Assembly (NCBI RefSeq): GCF_011398155.1
Contig: NZ_AP021888.1
Location: 975,501 to 1,039,500, forward strand
Source of the DNA: Thiosulfativibrio zosterae
GTDB taxonomy: Bacteria > Pseudomonadota > Gammaproteobacteria > Thiomicrospirales > Thiomicrospiraceae
Direction of reading: 5' to 3'
Length of the DNA stretch: 64,000 nucleotides
Below are positions 7,799 through 15,453 of this stretch, piece by piece. A model generated the notes under the pieces. The model had not been told where the DNA came from. It saw nothing but the letters and a program-made list of their open reading frames with translations, and made no database searches. Position 1 is the stretch's first letter, and every line of letters starts with the position of its first letter. A program made the translations under genes and the position numbers.

Positions 7799-9357
7799 AA
7801 AAATTTTTAATTGATTTGAATATCCTGTTTGATAACTATGACGCTAATCGACAAGCTTTATTCCCGAACTCGATTGAGTCGCTTCAGCTTTTAAAGTGTG
7901 CACCTGACTGCGAGTTGTTTGTATCATCCAGTTCGTTGCATAATTTACAGTATATAAAAGCGACCAGCATAAAAAGAGAGCACGCTGCAATTACGAGACA
8001 AAATGCGGATAAACTGGCTAATCATTTCATCAAGGATGTTTTGTCTTACTGCAAGCTTGCCAAAACCCCAAGCTACATCGACATTGACTACGACGACATA
8101 GAAGACTCGCAAATCATCGCCTCCGCGCGAGCCATTGACGCCAAAGTCCTCACCCGTGACGAAGGCATGTTGACGAAATACCCAGATGAGACCATCAGCC
8201 CGGCTGAATTTTTAAAAAAAAAAACCGAGCCACAAAAAGTCAGCTTCTTAGATCTCAAGGCGATTAACCAACAATACATCCATGAGTTTGAACAAGCCTT
8301 CGACCAAGTGCTAAATTCCGGCTGGTATATCCAAGGCAACCAAGTTAAAGCCTTTGAGCAAGAATTCGCCGACTACTGCGGCACCAAGCACTGTATTGGC
8401 GTAGCAAATGGTCTTGATGCGTTGATCCTCATCCTAAGAGCCTACAAAGAACTCGGAAAACTCAAAGAAGGTGATGAGGTTATTGTGCCCGCCAATACCT
8501 ATATTGCCAGTATTCTTGCTATAACCGAAAATCGCCTTAAGCCGATATTAGTAGAACCCGATGCACAAACCTACAACTTATCACCAGGCCTGGTTGAGAC
8601 AGCAATAACCCCAAACACCAAGGCCATTTTAGCAGTGCATTTATACGGACAGCTTGCCGATATGCCAGCAATTAATGCCATAGCCCAAAAGCACAATCTA
8701 TTGGTTATTGAAGATTCTGCACAATCGCATGGCGCAAGTATTGATGGACGAAAATCAGGCAACTGGGGCGATGCCTCTGGCTTTAGTTTTTACCCAGGTA
8801 AAAATCTAGGTGCGCTAGGCGATGCCGGCGCCATCACCACCAATGATGATGAGCTCGCGCAAACCATCCGCGCACTCGGAAACTACGGCAGCCATAAAAA
8901 ATACGAAAACCTTTACCAAGGCCTAAACAGTCGCCTAGACGAAATGCAAGCTGCTTTTTTAAGGGTTAAACTAAAAACATTAGATCAGCAAATTGAAAAG
9001 CGCCGTCAGATTGCAACTTGGTATTGTTCGTATATTGATAATAAAAACATTGCTCTACCTGATCGACTACCAAGATCCGACATTCGACATGATACACATC
9101 ATGTGTGGCATTTATTCGTCATTCGTACCAAGGAGCGTGCAAAACTGCAAGGTTATTTAGCTGAAGAAGGTGTTCATACTTTGATACATTATCCATTAGC
9201 CGTTCATAAGCAGCGCGCCTTTAATAATTGGCCAAAACATCATTATCCTGTTACTGAAGCTCTTTCAAGTGAAGTGTTGAGTTTACCAATTAGTCCTGTG
9301 ATGACCGATGAAGATACATTATCAATTTGTAAGTTGATCAATGATTTTTCGAACTAA
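7795..9357 (+). CDS. PIN-domain (VapC-like) fused to DegT/DnrJ/EryC1 aminotransferase (FdtB-like)
   Basis: 520 residues in one frame. Residues 1-140 are a PIN nuclease domain: '[10 protein letters not shown]' (Asp7), '[26 protein letters not shown]' (central and C-terminal acidic residues) and the closing 'ISPAEFL'. From about 149, '[21 protein letters not shown]' is the normal N-terminus of FdtB/QdtB-type PLP aminotransferases, followed by '[13 protein letters not shown]', 'EDSAQSHGA', '[20 protein letters not shown]' (PLP lysine) and '[12 protein letters not shown]'. Each half is full length, so this is a genuine fusion or two genes joined by loss of a stop and a start. The joint is an A11 run (8214-8224), where slippage would give a PIN-only product. 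FdtB aminates the C3 keto sugar made by FdtA. Confidence 0.9.
   Translation: MKKFLIDLNILFDNYDANRQALFPNSIESLQLLKCAPDCELFVSSSSLHNLQYIKATSIKREHAAITRQNADKLANHFIKDVLSYCKLAKTPSYIDIDYDDIEDSQIIASARAIDAKVLTRDEGMLTKYPDETISPAEFLKKKTEPQKVSFLDLKAINQQYIHEFEQAFDQVLNSGWYIQGNQVKAFEQEFADYCGTKHCIGVANGLDALILILRAYKELGKLKEGDEVIVPANTYIASILAITENRLKPILVEPDAQTYNLSPGLVETAITPNTKAILAVHLYGQLADMPAINAIAQKHNLLVIEDSAQSHGASIDGRKSGNWGDASGFSFYPGKNLGALGDAGAITTNDDELAQTIRALGNYGSHKKYENLYQGLNSRLDEMQAAFLRVKLKTLDQQIEKRRQIATWYCSYIDNKNIALPDRLPRSDIRHDTHHVWHLFVIRTKERAKLQGYLAEEGVHTLIHYPLAVHKQRAFNNWPKHHYPVTEALSSEVLSLPISPVMTDEDTLSICKLINDFSN
8214..8224 (+). repeat. A11 homopolymer at the PIN/aminotransferase joint
   Basis: Five T then eleven A at the domain boundary. 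Losing one A (or a +1 slip) leads to TAG at 8249-8251 and a PIN product of about 151 residues; gaining one A (or a -1 slip) leads to TAA at 8265-8267 and about 157 residues. Both are normal VapC lengths. Confidence 0.9.
8583..8594. repeat. 12-bp palindrome ACCAGGCCTGGT, exact copy
   Basis: Inside the aminotransferase half, read as PGLV. Confidence 0.8.
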
Positions 9358-9454
9358 GAACCAAAAAAAGCCAATAGTGGTTGACTGCACCCTTCGAGAT
9401 GGAGGATATTACAACGATGGGGATTTTGCACCAGGCTTGGTGGATGAGTATTTT
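9341..9454 (+). pseudogene. aldolase-like (HMGL/hydroxy-oxovalerate aldolase family) gene, 5' fragment
   Basis: An ATG at 9341 overlaps the aminotransferase end by 17 bp and opens a frame giving 38 recognisable residues, including 'VVDCTLRDGGYYNDGDF'. This Arg-Asp-containing strand motif is the start of HMGL-like pyruvate aldolases. After 'DEYF' the frame enters sequence beginning GTAAGCG, which does not match the family, and stops inside the IS66 element. The remaining 85-90 % of the gene is absent. Related genes occur in glycan loci, where their product may act on sugar-linked keto acids. Confidence 0.75.
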
Positions 9455-9497
9455 GTAAGCGTCCGGCGCTACCACATTGAACCACCGCTAAATCCAT
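9455..9497. other. 43-bp segment, possibly the tip of a second, older IS66-type element
   Basis: The segment between the broken aldolase and the intact IS66 end starts with GTAAGCG, the kind of tip common to IS66-family elements, and is foreign to the aldolase frame. No partner end was found, so this remains tentative. Confidence 0.3.
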
Positions 9498-9524
9498 GTA
9501 ACCGTACATTCTAAGGCGTATTGA

Positions 9525-9791
9525 CTAACTGACATCCTCAACTAACTTCACCAATCCCGGTGAGACTTTCCATTGACGTCTGTCTTCTGAGACGACAACA
9601 ACTGTTTTACGATTCACTTTTATCAAGGTCCCAAAGACCTTACCATCCGGTGTATTAAAATGAACCTTGGCACCCAACCTTAACTTCATAATGGCCTGCA
9701 TATCTTGTTTGGCACGCAGTTCATCTATGCGCTCACAGATAATTTGATTCATTTCCAAGAGTTGCTCGATGCTCATGTCTTCTAGTCGCAT
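9525..9791 (-). CDS. small accessory protein of the IS66 element
   Basis: 88 residues, lying between the element's left inverted repeat and tnpC, in the same orientation. The N-terminal half is helical ('SIEQLLEMNQIICERIDELRA') and the C-terminal half is a beta-rich, KOW-like stretch ('GAKVHFNTPDGKVFGTLIKV', 'RRQWKVSPGLVKLV'). Not one of the three standard IS66 proteins. I do not recognise its function; regulation of the element or RNA/DNA binding is a guess. The same sequence is partly present in the 86-bp remnant at 21631. Confidence 0.65.
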   Translation of the reverse strand: MRLEDMSIEQLLEMNQIICERIDELRAKQDMQAIMKLRLGAKVHFNTPDGKVFGTLIKVNRKTVVVVSEDRRQWKVSPGLVKLVEDVS

Positions 9792-9869
9792 AAGGTGGCT
9801 TTTATCGGTTTTGCTTTAAATGGTTGTGTTTGTTTAAAAAAAATGGCTAAGCGGTGTTATTAAGTGGCG

Positions 9870-11462
9870 TTAATATTGAGCCTGTTTGCTCAGTGCTGAG
9901 TTTGTTTTGGTAAACAATTCTGATTTTAACGGATTATGGGCAAAAGTTGCTTTCCAGACTCTGGGTGTGAGTTGAATAATATCTTTAGCGGGATGTTGAT
10001 TGATGCGCAGCAATACATCAGTCAGATAAGTATAGGGGTTGATGTCGTGTAGTTTACAGGTCGTGATTAAACTTTGAATAATCCCCACCTGTTCAGCCCC
10101 CATCTCTGTCCAGCAAAAGAGCCAGTTTTTGCGTCCCATAGGAATGGGTCTTAGGGCTATTTCTAAATGATTGGTATCCAGGGGAACCTCTGGGTCACTC
10201 AAAAATACCTGTAAAGCCGTTTGTTTGGTGAGCGCATAGTGGATGGCTTTTCTAAAGGGATCTTTAGGGGTAAGATCTGTGCGCTCACTTTGTTGAAGTG
10301 CCCATTCAAAAAACTGCTCTACTATGGGTTTTGAGTGTAATAGGCGGTAATTGCGTTTGAGTTCACCTTGTAGATGTTGTTGTTTGATTTGCTCTTCAAA
10401 ATGATAGAGTTTGCCAATGAGATCTAAAGCCGTATTCACCGCTTCTGTGGCGTGTGTTTGAGCATTGATAAATTGTCGACGGGTATGTACCCAGCATTGG
10501 GCATGGGTAACCCCTTCAGCCTGTTGGGCAAAACGCGCATAGGCACTGTAGCCATCACTGATGAGTGTGCCGCAAAAGCGCTCTTTGAGTTGTTTTTCAA
10601 TATGGAATCGCCCTCGACTGGTACTGAAGGTAAAGACCACTTCATCATCTTGTCCATAAATGGGCCAAAACCAAGCTTGTTTGAGTTTACCGGGGGATGA
10701 GAGTCCCGCTTTAATGGGGGTTTCATCCATGGCCAGGACTTTTGAGCGTAGAACATGGTCTAGTTGTGCCATCACGATCGGTCTGAGTAAATCAATGCTG
10801 CGTTGGCTAAGATTGGTCAAGGTGCTGCGAGATAGGGTAATACCGCCGTGATTGAGACGTTGGTGTTGACGATAGAATGGAATGTGGTATTGAAACTTGT
10901 CTATCAACAGTCCTACGATGAAGCTCACATCACTTAAGCTTTTATCTAACACATTGTCTGGTGCAGGACTGGGAGCGATCACTTGAGTGGTACGGTGTTT
11001 GATGATTGGGCGATCATAACGCAAGATGACATAGCTTGAGGGGCGTTGTGCGAGACGAAAGGTTTGTTTTAGGCCGATGATTTCATAATCATCGGCATCA
11101 GGGCCTTGCAGCTCAGCTGGCAGGATTTCAATCACTTCAACCGGTACCTGGTCATTAAAGCGTAAACCCGCTTCGTTTAAAGTGTCATCTGCTCGTAGTT
11201 TGCCTAAGCGACGTTGATAACTGACGGTGATGACTTCACCCTCAGGTGTTGAAGCCTTAACAGGCGGTGATAGTAAATCTAACAGACTGAGTTGTTCATC
11301 AGGAATTTCAACCAAACGCTTTTCAGTTTTTTGTCCAAACAATTGCTTTTTAAACCAATCGAGTTGGTTTTTGAGTAAACGAACTTCTTCTTTAAGTTCA
11401 AGATTTTCTTGGCTCAGTGCAATCACATTTTGGGACATATTAAGCGTCATGTAACAGGTCAT
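9870..11462 (-). CDS. tnpC: IS66-family transposase TnpC (DDE)
   Basis: Up to 530 residues; internal ATGs near 11445 and 11436 could be the real start. An N-terminal leucine-rich coiled coil ('LSQENLELKEEVRLLKNQL') is followed by 'FGQKTEKR', then the catalytic domain with 'LAMDETPIKAG' (first Asp), 'GTLISDGYSAYARF' (second Asp) and 'NHLEIALRPIPMGRKNWLF' (Glu). These are the standard IS66 signatures and the gene appears intact. It catalyses element transposition together with TnpA and TnpB; because tnpA is broken, this copy is probably no longer able to move by itself. Confidence 0.93.
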   Translation of the reverse strand: MTCYMTLNMSQNVIALSQENLELKEEVRLLKNQLDWFKKQLFGQKTEKRLVEIPDEQLSLLDLLSPPVKASTPEGEVITVSYQRRLGKLRADDTLNEAGLRFNDQVPVEVIEILPAELQGPDADDYEIIGLKQTFRLAQRPSSYVILRYDRPIIKHRTTQVIAPSPAPDNVLDKSLSDVSFIVGLLIDKFQYHIPFYRQHQRLNHGGITLSRSTLTNLSQRSIDLLRPIVMAQLDHVLRSKVLAMDETPIKAGLSSPGKLKQAWFWPIYGQDDEVVFTFSTSRGRFHIEKQLKERFCGTLISDGYSAYARFAQQAEGVTHAQCWVHTRRQFINAQTHATEAVNTALDLIGKLYHFEEQIKQQHLQGELKRNYRLLHSKPIVEQFFEWALQQSERTDLTPKDPFRKAIHYALTKQTALQVFLSDPEVPLDTNHLEIALRPIPMGRKNWLFCWTEMGAEQVGIIQSLITTCKLHDINPYTYLTDVLLRINQHPAKDIIQLTPRVWKATFAHNPLKSELFTKTNSALSKQAQY

Positions 11463-11600
11463 TTTAAGGGATAAAATTGATTAAAATCACGGGACATATT
11501 TTACCATTTCAAAGGCTTTCAGGCCAGGATTAGAGGGCGGTTTTGCAGGGTTTTTGTCATCATTTTAAGAACTGATTGTTTTGGTTTATTGCGAGTATTT

Positions 11601-11954
11601 TCAACTGAGTTTTTTGCCTTGATAACGCTTGTGTTGATAGAGCTTTTTGACCTTAAGACCTGAGAGCATTAATTGCAGTTGTGTGGCACTAATGGCACTC
11701 GTGTTGGCGTCAATTTGAGGCGCTTGCGCCCATTGTCCTTGCTCTAAACGCTTTTGCCATATGGCATAACCATCGGGTTCAAAATACAGAATTTTAAGTT
11801 GGGTACGACGCCGATTAATGAAAACAAAATAATCACCGCTTAAGGGCTGGTAGTTCATCTTTTTAACTAAGCCAATTAAGCCGTGAAAAGAACAGCGCAT
11901 ATCGGCAGTGTCTGGATAGAGCCATATATTGGCAAATGGGGCTGGTGCAAACAT
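11601..11954 (-). CDS. tnpB: IS66 accessory protein TnpB
   Basis: 117 residues with the whole TnpB signature: 'IWLYPDTADMRCSFHGLIGLV' at the N-terminus, 'GDYFVFINRRRTQLKILYFEPDGYAIWQKRLEQG' in the middle, and a C-terminal 'LQLMLSGL' segment. This is the usual length and position, between tnpA and tnpC. TnpB is needed for IS66 transposition but its biochemical activity is poorly defined. Confidence 0.93.
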   Translation of the reverse strand: MFAPAPFANIWLYPDTADMRCSFHGLIGLVKKMNYQPLSGDYFVFINRRRTQLKILYFEPDGYAIWQKRLEQGQWAQAPQIDANTSAISATQLQLMLSGLKVKKLYQHKRYQGKKLS

Positions 11955-12156
11955 AATGTGACTAAACCTGAGCTAATTGCAGCTCTATGCCATTAGGGAG
12001 TTTTAAGGTGATTTTCCAAGATTGATGGGCGCTTGGGTTTTCACAAGATGAAGTTGTCATCGAACTTAGGGGTGCTGTATTGATTAATTGAGCAAGAGTG
12101 TTTAGTTGAATAAGGTTGTGAGTGTCACGGGACTTTTTGACGGTAGGGATTGATGC

Positions 12157-13499
12157 GAGCCTGTAAATCAAACTGTGTAAACGCTCATAGATTAAAATCC
12201 TCAAAAAAGGAAAAAGCTATGAGCAACTTAGACCACAAAAAACTCCAAGAATTGGCCAAAGAACTTGCCAAGTCTGTTAAAACACAAGAAGACCTATCCA
12301 ACCTTTCATCCATGCTGGTTAAGATGACTGTTGAAGCAGCCCTTGGCGCTGAGAAGGAAGAACATTTAGGCTACTCAAAAAACCAAGTTACCGACTCAAC
12401 TAACAGCCGTAACGGCTACACCAGCAAAACCCTCAAAGGTGATCATGGTGAAGTTGAACTGTGCGTCCCTAGAGACCGTAACAGTACCTTTGAACCCGTC
12501 ATCGTTAAAAAAGGCGCTACACGACTCACCCACATGGATGACCAGATTCTTAGCCTTTACGCTAAAGGTATGAGTACCCGAGACATCGTTGACGCCTTTA
12601 AAGAAATGTACGGTGCTGATGTTTCACCCACCCTCATTTCTAAAGTCACCGAATCTGTACTCGAGAAAGTTACCCAGTGGCAAGAACGACCCCTCGATGA
12701 AATCTACCCCATTATCTACCTTGACGGCATAGTGCTCAAAATCCGCCAAGACAAACAAGTGTTGCGCAAAACCATGTATGTAGCGCTGGGCATTAACCTA
12801 GAAGGTAGAAAAGAATGTTTGGGGCTTTGGTTATCAGAAAATGAATCTTCCAAGTTTTGGTTAAATGTTTTAAATGACCTTCACGCCCGTGGCGTGAAAG
12901 ACATTCTCATCGCATCGGTTGATGGCCTAACAGGATTTCCTGAAGCGATTAATGCTGTCTACCCTAAAACAGATATACAGCTTTGTATTGTCCATATGGT
13001 GCGTAACTCACTCAAGTATGTCGGCTATAAAGAACGCAAACTGGTTGCCACTGATTTAAAAGACATTTACCAATCCGTCACTGAAGCAGGTGCTTTAATG
13101 GCGCTGGAGCGCTTTGAACAAAAATGGGATGCAAAATTTCCCGGTATCAGCAAATCCTGGCGAACTCACTGGGATAATGTCTCAACCTTGTTTTTATATC
13201 CAGAATCAATACGTAAAGCGATCTACACCACTAATGCCATAGAATCACTCAACTCTGTGATTCGCAAAGCGGTGAATAATCGCAAGATTTTTGGGCATGA
13301 TAATTCGGCATTTAAAATTGTATTTTTGGCGATTGAATCGGCATCAAAAAAATGGACAATGCCGATTCGGGACTGGAATGCTGCGATGAATCAGTTTATA
13401 CCCCTCAAGGGGGTACTATAAAGAGTGATTTTGCATGAAGACCGCCTTATAGGGCGGGTGTAACCAAATGGGCGTTTACACAGAATTATTTACAGGCTC
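12157..13499 (+). mobile_element. IS256-family insertion sequence with perfect 8-bp target duplication
   Basis: Imperfect inverted repeats start GAGCCTGTAAAT and extend to GTGTAAACG at both ends (from 12157 and inverted to 13499). The flanks carry an identical 8-bp duplication ATTGATGC (12149-12156 and 13500-13507), the size made by IS256-type elements. The perfect duplication and the clean restoration of tnpA indicate a recent, simple insertion. A stem-loop CCGCC/GGCGG follows the transposase gene near 13442-13456. Confidence 0.95.
12219..13421 (+). CDS. IS256-family (mutator-like) transposase
   Basis: 400 residues from the ATG at 12219, chosen because AAGG lies 8 bp upstream and because a longer in-frame start at 12150 is outside the element. 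Family motifs are present: 'RNGYTSKTLKGDHGEVELCVPRDRN', 'IIYLDGIVLKIR' (first Asp), 'IASVDGLTGFPEAI' (second Asp), 'CIVHMVRNSLKYV', and 'IESLNSVIRKAVNNRKIF' (Glu). No internal stops, so it is probably functional. It is the only clearly intact single-gene transposon in the window. Confidence 0.95.
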   Translation: MSNLDHKKLQELAKELAKSVKTQEDLSNLSSMLVKMTVEAALGAEKEEHLGYSKNQVTDSTNSRNGYTSKTLKGDHGEVELCVPRDRNSTFEPVIVKKGATRLTHMDDQILSLYAKGMSTRDIVDAFKEMYGADVSPTLISKVTESVLEKVTQWQERPLDEIYPIIYLDGIVLKIRQDKQVLRKTMYVALGINLEGRKECLGLWLSENESSKFWLNVLNDLHARGVKDILIASVDGLTGFPEAINAVYPKTDIQLCIVHMVRNSLKYVGYKERKLVATDLKDIYQSVTEAGALMALERFEQKWDAKFPGISKSWRTHWDNVSTLFLYPESIRKAIYTTNAIESLNSVIRKAVNNRKIFGHDNSAFKIVFLAIESASKKWTMPIRDWNAAMNQFIPLKGVL

Positions 13500-13751
13500 A
13501 TTGATGCAGATATTGCAGGATCTTTGGCTGATTCGGTGATGATTTTTCGCCATTTATAGAAACTTGACAGGGTTAAGCGGTGTTGTTTGCAGAATTGGGT
13601 AATGCTTAAACCCGATTGTTGGTGAGTTTCAATGATATTTTGCCATTGAGAAAAGTTGCGTTGTTGTGCCATATCGCCTCCTTGTGATTGAAGGCTGTAG
13701 CTTAGCGGGATTTTGGGAAATTGTTTAGTACGCCTTAGAATGTACGGTTAC

Positions 13752-14112
13752 AATAGTAATCGTAATGTCGATTACGATTTTCTTGCTCAAAGATTTTATT
13801 ATTTGGCTACTGTTTACCGAAGACTTTGCCCCCATGCGCGAACTGTTTTTGTGGCAGTTGGTTGGGGATGTGTTGATGTTGTCAGGGTTTTTGCTTTGTT
13901 ATATTTCAGTGGCTAAAGCTATGACAAAAATATTTATTTTTAAACAAGTCTTTTTGGCGATGGTTTTTGTTTTGGCATCTGTTTATTTAATCGATCAATA
14001 TGGCTTGGTAGGAGTGACATATGCTTATGTAGTGCTATACGTATTTGGAAATATTTTCGGCTATGTGGTCTATAAGCTTTATATGAAAAATTGGCGAGGC
14101 CTATTTGATTGA
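13752..14112 (+). pseudogene. wzx (polysaccharide flippase, WzxE-like), 3' fragment
   Basis: The frame entering from the IS66 right end (codons from 13753) gives the last 119 residues of a multi-pass membrane protein: 'LLKDFIIWLLFTEDFAPMRELFLWQLVGDVLMLSGFLLCYISVAKAM' plus two further hydrophobic segments. This is the C-terminal pattern of WzxE-type flippases (about 415 residues). The first two thirds are missing at the IS border, so the gene is dead unless a second copy exists. In related loci wzx follows the fdtB gene, so the IS event removed sequence between 9454 and 13752. Confidence 0.85.
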
Positions 14113-14126
14113 AGGATTGAGTGCAC

Positions 14127-15452
14127 ATGAAAAAGATAATATATAAATTTTTGAAGACCGTGGCTTATTTTTTACCACAACCGGTACAGGTAGTGCTGAA
14201 GAAAAAATTCATTTCTTTAACTCGTTTATACAGCTTAAGTATTCTCCCTAGAATTTTGGATGCCAAAAAAAAGAAGCTCGTCCAGAGTGTTTCTGGAAAA
14301 AAAACGGTTAGAGTTGTCTTTTTGGCAATTCATAAAAGTGTTTGGAAGGTTGATCCAGTCTTTCAAAAAATGCAGAAGGATTCGTATTTTGAACCTATCA
14401 TTTTAGTATGCCCCTATGTTCAATATGGTCATCAAAGAATGTTAGACGACTTAAATGCGACTTATGAATATTTTGCTAGTAAGGGCTATCCTGTTTATTC
14501 TTCTTTCAATCCAGCGGATGATACTTGGTTGAACTTAGATGAACTGAAGCCAGATATTTTGTTTTTTACCAATCCCCACAACTTAACCCGCAAAGAATAT
14601 TATTCTGATGTTTACAATGCATATCTGAGTGTTTATGTACCCTATTACTTTATGGCTACAAAACATGCGGGTGATGATTATGCAATGTATGGCAGCCCTT
14701 TCCTATCATCCATGTTTAAGGTTTTTTGGCCAAGTGAATATCACTTACAACAACAGAAAAAGGTTACCAGGGGGCAGGTAAAAAATGGTCTGGTAACAGG
14801 CTATCCTGCGATGGAACCTATTGTCGAAACAACTAAGGTTATAAAGGTATGGAAGTTGCAAGAAAACCAAAAGAAGAAAATCATCTTTGCGCCGCATCAT
14901 ACGATTGTTCAAGGTGAAAAGTCTCTTTCGTCTTTTTTAAAATTAGCAAGTTTTATACAATCATTGGCGATGCAATTTTCTGATCAAATACAATGGAGTT
15001 TTAAACCACATCCCATTTTAAAAGCAAAGCTGATAAAACACCCTGAATGGGGTAAAGAAAAAACGGAAGCTTATTACCAATTTTGGCTAACTAATACATT
15101 TACCCAGTTGGATGAAGGCGAGTATATTGATCTCTTCAAAGAATCTGATGCGATTATTCATGACAGTAGTTCGTTTATTGCCGAGTATGCTTTTTTAGAA
15201 AAGCCAGCTCTATTTCTTATGGATGAAGAAAAAGCAAACTATATTGTTAACTCTTTTGGCAAGATGTTTTTGCAACAATATCTAGTGACAGATAATAAAG
15301 AAGAGATAGTGGAATTTATAAAGGAAGTGTTGCAAGGCAGTATTACAGCAAGTAACAGCCCAAGCCTTAAAAATTACATTACAGAATTCTACATTGAAAA
15401 CCAACCCTCTGAATTAGTGATAAACCATTTAAAAAAAGCATTATTAAGTTGA
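14127..15452 (+). CDS. CDP-glycerol/glycan phosphotransferase-like protein (TagB/F superfamily)
   Basis: 441 residues from the ATG at 14127, preferred over GTG 14121 because AAGGA at 14112-14116 is better spaced. N-terminal basic segment, then a nucleotide-sugar-transferase-like fold with 'VVFLAIHKSVWKVDPVF', 'IFAPHHTIVQGE', 'WSFKPHPILKAKL' and 'DLFKESDAIIHDSSSFIAEYAFLEKPALFL'. The 'DS/SSxxxExxxxxKP' signature is that of CDP-glycerol glycerophosphotransferases. It directly precedes the phosphoramidate-type genes with a 1-bp gap, so it might be the transferase that adds a CDP-activated group; that is inference only. Confidence 0.7.
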   Translation: MKKIIYKFLKTVAYFLPQPVQVVLKKKFISLTRLYSLSILPRILDAKKKKLVQSVSGKKTVRVVFLAIHKSVWKVDPVFQKMQKDSYFEPIILVCPYVQYGHQRMLDDLNATYEYFASKGYPVYSSFNPADDTWLNLDELKPDILFFTNPHNLTRKEYYSDVYNAYLSVYVPYYFMATKHAGDDYAMYGSPFLSSMFKVFWPSEYHLQQQKKVTRGQVKNGLVTGYPAMEPIVETTKVIKVWKLQENQKKKIIFAPHHTIVQGEKSLSSFLKLASFIQSLAMQFSDQIQWSFKPHPILKAKLIKHPEWGKEKTEAYYQFWLTNTFTQLDEGEYIDLFKESDAIIHDSSSFIAEYAFLEKPALFLMDEEKANYIVNSFGKMFLQQYLVTDNKEEIVEFIKEVLQGSITASNSPSLKNYITEFYIENQPSELVINHLKKALLS

Positions 15453-15453
15453 T

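Larger units (their letters stand above)
11962..13672 (-). pseudogene. tnpA: IS66 tnpA, split by the IS256-family element
   Basis: The N-terminal part is 13500-13672 ('MAQQRNFSQWQNIIETHQQSGL', a helix-turn-helix of the TnpA type with 'FCKQHRLTLSSFYKWRK'). The C-terminal part resumes at 12156 and runs to 11962 ('IPTVKKSRDTH... KLPNGIELQLAQV'). Removing 12157-13499 and one 8-bp duplication restores one open frame (...DPAISASIPTVKKSRD...), proving insertional disruption. The reconstructed protein is about 125 residues, a usual TnpA length. Confidence 0.92.
9498..13751. mobile_element. IS66-family insertion sequence, interrupted by an IS256-family element
   Basis: Bounded by perfect 23-bp inverted repeats beginning GTAACCGTACATTCTAAGG (9498-9520 and, inverted, 13729-13751). 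It carries an accessory small ORF and tnpC, tnpB and tnpA, all on the minus strand. tnpA is split by the IS256 element at 12157-13499. The flanking 8 bases differ (AAATCCAT left, AATAGTAA right), so the target duplication is missing. Together with truncated genes on both sides (aldolase, wzx) this indicates a deletion or recombination after insertion. Confidence 0.92.

Noticed and set aside
9870-11462. Plus-strand open frames within the IS66 transposase
   Set aside because: Antisense shadows of tnpC, which has full family motifs on the minus strand.
12150-12218. Longer N-terminus for the IS256 transposase starting at 12150
   Set aside because: This start lies in the target duplication outside the element; ATG 12219 has a Shine-Dalgarno and lies inside.
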